A DNA stretch of 64,000 bases, taken from Deuterostichococcus epilithicus. Lineage: Eukaryota; Chlorophyta; Trebouxiophyceae; Prasiolales; Stichococcaceae. The notes below the pieces were generated by a model. It was not told the DNA's origin. It did no database searches and worked only from the letters and a program-made list of their open reading frames with translations. Shown here piece by piece: positions 60,601 to 64,000 of the stretch. The stretch is from contig JAVTLE010000007.1 in the NCBI GenBank assembly GCA_033439295.1, forward strand, positions 2,187,300 to 2,251,299, given 5' to 3'. Both the position numbers and the translations under genes were made by a program. Numbering within the stretch: the stretch's first letter is position 1; each line of letters begins with the position of its first letter.

Positions 60601-63600
60601 GTTGCATCAGCAGCAGTCGGCGTGCTGCCAGGTGCACCAGGAGGCAAGGCTGGCCAAAATGGCGATGCTTGGGATGGCGGCGGCAGTGAGGTAGCGACAG
60701 CCGCAGGCGGCGTGCTGCCAGGTGCACCAGGAGGCGAGGCTGGTGATGCCTGTGATGGCGGCGGCAGTGAGGTTGCATCAGCAGCAGTCGGCGTGCTGCC
60801 AGGTGCACCAGGAGGCGAGGCTGGTGATGCCTGTGCTGGCGGCGGCAGTGAGATTGCGTCAGCTGCAGGCGGCGTGCTGCCAGATGCACCAGGAGTCGAG
60901 GCTGGCCAAACTGGTGATGCCTGGGCCGGCGGCGGCAGTGAGGTAGTGTCAGCAGCAGGCGGCGTGCTGCCAGGTGCACCAGGAGGCGAGGCTGGTGATG
61001 CCTGTGATGGCGGCGGCAGTGAGGTTGCATCAGCAGCAGGCGGCGTGCTGCCAGGTGCACCAGGAGGCGAGGCTGGTGATGCCTGTGCTGGCGGCGGCAG
61101 TGAGGTTGCGTCAGCAGCAGTCGGCGTGCTGGGTGCACCAGGAGGCAAGGCTGGCCAAACTGGCGGTGCTTGGGATGGCGGCGGCAGTGAGGTAGCGACA
61201 GCCGCAGGCGGCGTGCTGCCAGGTGCACCAGGAGGCGAGGCTGGTGATGCCTGTGATGGCGGCGGCAGTGAGGTTGCATCAGCAGCAGGCGGCGTGCTGC
61301 CAGGTGCACCAGGAGGCGAGGCTGGTGATGCCTGTGATGGCGGCGGCAGTGAGGTTGCATCAGCAGCAGGCGGCGTGCTGCCAGGTGCACCAGGAGGCGA
61401 GGTTGGTGATGCCTGTGATGGCGGCGGCAGTGAGGTTGCATCAGCAGCAGGCGGCGTGCTGCCAGGTGCACCAGGAGGCGAGGCTGGTGATGCCTGTGCT
61501 GGCGGCGGCAGTGAGGTTGCGTCAGCCGCAGGCGGCGTGCTGCCAGGTGCACCAGGAGGCGAGGCTGGTGATGCCTGTGATGGCGGCGGCAGTGAGGTAG
61601 CATCAGCAGCAGGCGGCGTGCTGCCAGGTGCACCAGGAGGCGAGGCTGGTGATGCCTGTGATGGCGGCGGCAGTGAGGTTGCATCAGCAGCAGGCGGCGT
61701 GCTGCCAGGTGCACCAGGAGGCGAGGCTGGCGAAGCTGGCGATGCTTGGGATGGCGGCGGCAGTGAGGTAGCGTCAGCAGCAGGCGGCGTGCTGCCAGGT
61801 GCACCAGGAGGCGAGGCTGGTGATGCCTGTGCTGGCGGCGGCAGTGAGGTTGCATCAGCAGCAGGCGGCGTGCTGCCAGGTGCACCAGGAGGCGAGGCTG
61901 GCGAAGCTGGCGATGCTTGGGATGGCGGCGGCAGTGAGGTAGTGTCAGCAGCAGGCGGCGTGCTGCCAGGTGCACCAGGAGGCGAGGCTGGTGATGCCTG
62001 TGATGGCGGCGGCAGTGAGGTTGCATCAGCAGCAGGCGGCGTGCTGCCAGGTGCACCAGGAGGCGAGGCTGGTGATGCCTGTGCTGGCGGCGGCAGTGAG
62101 GTTGCATCAGCAGCAGGCGGCGTGCTGCCAGGTGCACCAGGAGGCGAGGCTGGTGATGCCTGTGATGGCGGCGGCAGTGAGGTTGCATCAGCAGCAGGCG
62201 GCGTGCTGCCAGGTGCACCAGGAGGCGAGGCTGGTGATGCCTGTGCTGGCGGCGGCAGTGAGGTTGCATCAGCAGCAGTCGGCGTGCTGCCAGGTGCACC
62301 AGGAGGCGAGGCTGGTGATGCCTGTGCTGGCGGCGGCAGTGAGATTGCGTCAGCTGCAGGCGGCGTGCTGCCAGATGCACCAGGAGTCGAGGCTGGCCAA
62401 ACTGGTGATGCCTGGGCCGGCGGCGGCAGTGAGGTTGCATCAGCAGCAGGCGGCGTGCTGCCAGGTGCACCAGGAGGCGAGGCTGGTGATGCCTGTGAGT
62501 GTGGCGGCAGTGAGGAAGCGCCAGCAGCAGGCGGCGTGCTGCCAGGTGCACCAGGAGGCGAGGCTGGCGAAGCTGATGATGCCTGTGATGGCGGCGGCAG
62601 TGAGGTAGCATCAGCAGCAGGCGGCGTGCTGCCCGGTGCACCAGGAGGCGAGGCTGGTGATGCCTGTGATGGCGGCGGCAGTGAGGTAGCGTCAGCAGCA
62701 GGCGGCGTGCTGCCAGGTGCACCAGGAGGCGAGGCTGGTGATGCCTGTGATGGCGGCGGCAGTGAGGTTGCATCAGCAGCAGTCGGCGTGCTGCCAGGTG
62801 CACCAGGAGGCGAGGCTGGCCAAACTGGCGATGCTTGGGATGGCGGCGGCAGTGAGGTAGCGACAGCCGCAGGCGGCGTGCTGCCAGGTGCACCAGGAGG
62901 CGAGGCTGGCCAAACTGGCGATGCCTGTGATGGCGGCGGCAGTGAGGTAGCATCAGCAGCAGGCGGCGTGCTGCCAGGTGCACCAGGAGGCGAGGCTGGT
63001 GATGCCTGTGCTGGCGGCGGCAGTGAGGTAGCATCAGCAGCAGGCGGCGTGCTGCCAGGTGCACCAGGAGGCGAGGCTGGTGATGCCTGGGCTGGCGGCG
63101 GCAGTGAGGTAGCATCAGCAGCAGGCGGCGTGCTGCCAGGTGCACCAGGAGGCGAGGTTGGTGATGCTTGTGATGGCGGCGGCAGTGAGGTTGCATCAGC
63201 AGCAGGCGGCGTGCTGCCAGGTGCACCAGGAGGCGAGGCTGGCCAAACTGGCGATGCTTGGGATGGCGGCGGCAGTGAGGTAGTGTTAGCAGCAGGCGGC
63301 GTGCTGCCAGGTGCACCAGGAGGCGAGGCTGGTGAAGCTGGCGATGCTTGGGATGGCGGCGGCAGTGAGGTAGCGACAGCCGCAGGCGGCGTGCTGCCAG
63401 GTGCACCAGGAGGCGAGGCTGGTGATGCCTGTGCTGGCGGCGGCAGTGAGGTTGCATCAGCAGCAGGCGGCGTGCTGCCAGGTGCACCAGGAGGCGAGGC
63501 TGGTGATGCCTGGGCTGGCGGCGGCAGTGAGGTAGCATCAGCAGCAGGCGGCGTGCTGCCAGGTGCACCAGGAGGCGAGGCTGGTGATGCCTGTGCTGGC

Positions 63601-64000
63601 GGCGGCAGTGAGGTAGCGTCAGCCGCAGGCGGCGTGCTGCCAGGTGCACCAGGAGGCGAGGCTGGTGATGCCTGTGCTGGCGGCGGCAGTGAGGTAGCGA
63701 CAGCCGCAGGCGGCGTGCTGCCAGGTGCACCAGGAGGCGAGGCTGGTGAAGCTGGCGATGCTTGGGATGGCGGCGGCAGTGAGGTAGCGTCAGCCGCAGG
63801 CGGCGTGCTGCCAGGTGCACCAGGAGGCGAGGCTGGTGATGCCTGTGATGGCGGCGGCAGTGAGGTTGCATCAGCAGCAGGCGGCGTGCTGCCAGGTGCA
63901 CCAGGAGGCGAGGCTGGTGAAGCCTGTGATGGCGGCGGCGGGGAGGTCAGTGNAGGAGCAGGCGGCGTGGGGGGAGGGGGGGGAGGGGGGGGGGGGGGGG
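48675..64000 (-). CDS. Giant proline-rich (HRGP/extensin-like) cell-wall-type protein, N-terminus beyond window
   Basis: Exons: 64000-51957 (continues upstream), 51707-51575, 51363-51194, 50835-50743, 50451-50305, 49967-48675; about 4,600 codons, phases consistent. Order: about 110 tandem repeats of SLPPPSQASPASPPGAPG plus STPPAADAT; about 950 residues of non-repetitive Pro/Ala/Ser/Thr-rich sequence; an ordered region of about 250 residues with AFWATFMTSAGQPIG, LVATSLEVAGSQAFVQNFSI, VVNTIGSFLTWVIMG and WVNWTSLKFDIGDTSSGTIA; a basic arm with repeated RPTKK; a final arm of PPPPRPPPPSPPPP type ending in KEGKAAAT. The ordered part may be a carbohydrate-binding sandwich (FDIGDTSSGTIAIQ). Such proteins are normally secreted, hydroxylated and glycosylated, but the signal peptide is outside the window. 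The joins at 51575-51957 are the weakest; the arms could be separate genes, although all phases fit. Confidence 0.75.
48690..48905 (-). repeat. Polyproline-coding GGC/GGN repeat in the last exon
   Basis: Short units translate on the minus strand as RPPPP and SPPPP modules, about 15 in a row, just before the C-terminus of the giant protein. SPPPP is the classic extensin module. Confidence 0.85.
49561..49679 (-). repeat. Basic RPTKK repeat in the giant protein
   Basis: On the minus strand the units read RPTKK or close variants (RPTKR, RPTRQ, RPPTK), about seven copies. It is strongly positively charged, unlike the acidic-neutral first arm. Confidence 0.85.
54840..63960 (-). repeat. Coding tandem array, 81/90-base units, roughly 110 copies
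   Basis: The unit is 81 bases (27 codons); 90-base variants carry three extra codons giving SPVWPASPP or SPASPASPP. Copies differ by single substitutions that recur in blocks, which shows higher-order duplication (for example identical variants 414, 675, 1287 and 1491 bases apart). All indels I could see are multiples of three on the minus-strand frame, including a 3-base loss near 61131. Confidence 0.95.
63965..64000. other. Poly-G run at the window edge
   Basis: The last 36 bases are almost all G, in blocks separated by single A bases, just after an N at 63953. On the minus strand this would encode polyproline. It could equally be a low-quality contig end. Confidence 0.6.

Noticed and set aside
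54359-63901. Minus-strand 3180-codon His/Arg/Leu-rich open frame
   Set aside because: It is the shifted frame of the same repeat and ends just inside the unique region. It is open only because the unit lacks stops.
54840-63960. CRISPR-like array
   Set aside because: Units are contiguous with no unique spacers, keep a reading frame, and belong to a eukaryotic coding exon.
63965-64000. Telomere or chromosome end
   Set aside because: The sequence is a G homopolymer with single A bases and not a telomeric repeat such as TTTAGGG or TTTTAGGG.
1-64000. Transposons, tRNA or rRNA genes
   Set aside because: I saw no reverse transcriptase, integrase or transposase motifs, no long terminal repeats, and no cloverleaf or rRNA core sequence. 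A tRNAscan or Rfam run could still find something small.

Overview
This window is nuclear DNA of a green alga (Chlorophyta). The evidence is GC-rich sequence, genes split into many short exons by introns of about 100-500 bases, TGTAA polyadenylation signals after some genes, very proline-rich cell-wall-type proteins, and organelle-targeted proteins of plant/algal type. I rebuilt gene models by hand from splice sites and reading-frame phase. In every model listed the exon lengths sum to whole codons. No computation or database search was run, so functions rest on motifs recognised by eye.

Layout. 187-4311 (+) is the 3' part of a DMAP1/SWC4 chromatin-complex subunit. 4877-8427 (+) encodes an unrecognised 816-residue protein. 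9306-15189 (-) encodes a secreted GH5 cellulase. 16922-17387 (-) encodes a small oxidoreductase-like cysteine protein; it diverges from 17906-19813 (+), an organellar, probably mitochondrial, ribosomal protein uS15. 20566-27257 (-) is a second GH5 cellulase, paralogous to the first, with an N-terminal beta-sandwich-like region and two C-terminal CBM1-type cellulose-binding modules. 29122-31468 (+) is SURF1. 32081-35062 (-) encodes an unrecognised secretory-pathway protein. 35532-36794 (-) is a GNAT acetyltransferase. 37623-40185 (+) encodes an unrecognised protein with a transit-like N-terminus. 41096-43116 (+) encodes a mitochondrial-type membrane protein with an armadillo-like segment. 44823-47619 (+) is a WD40 protein of the RUP/COP1/SPA group. 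48675-64000 (-) is one enormous hydroxyproline-rich-type protein, truncated at the window edge, containing about 110 tandem 27- or 30-residue repeats.

Themes. Several genes concern mitochondria (uS15, SURF1, perhaps the oxidoreductase-like and armadillo proteins). Three others concern extracellular matrix or polysaccharide (two GH5 enzymes and the giant proline-rich protein). Nothing suggests operons or mobile elements. The most distinctive items are the giant repeat protein with a globular region set between two proline-rich arms, and the GH5 paralogue pair in which one copy carries fungal-type CBM1 modules.
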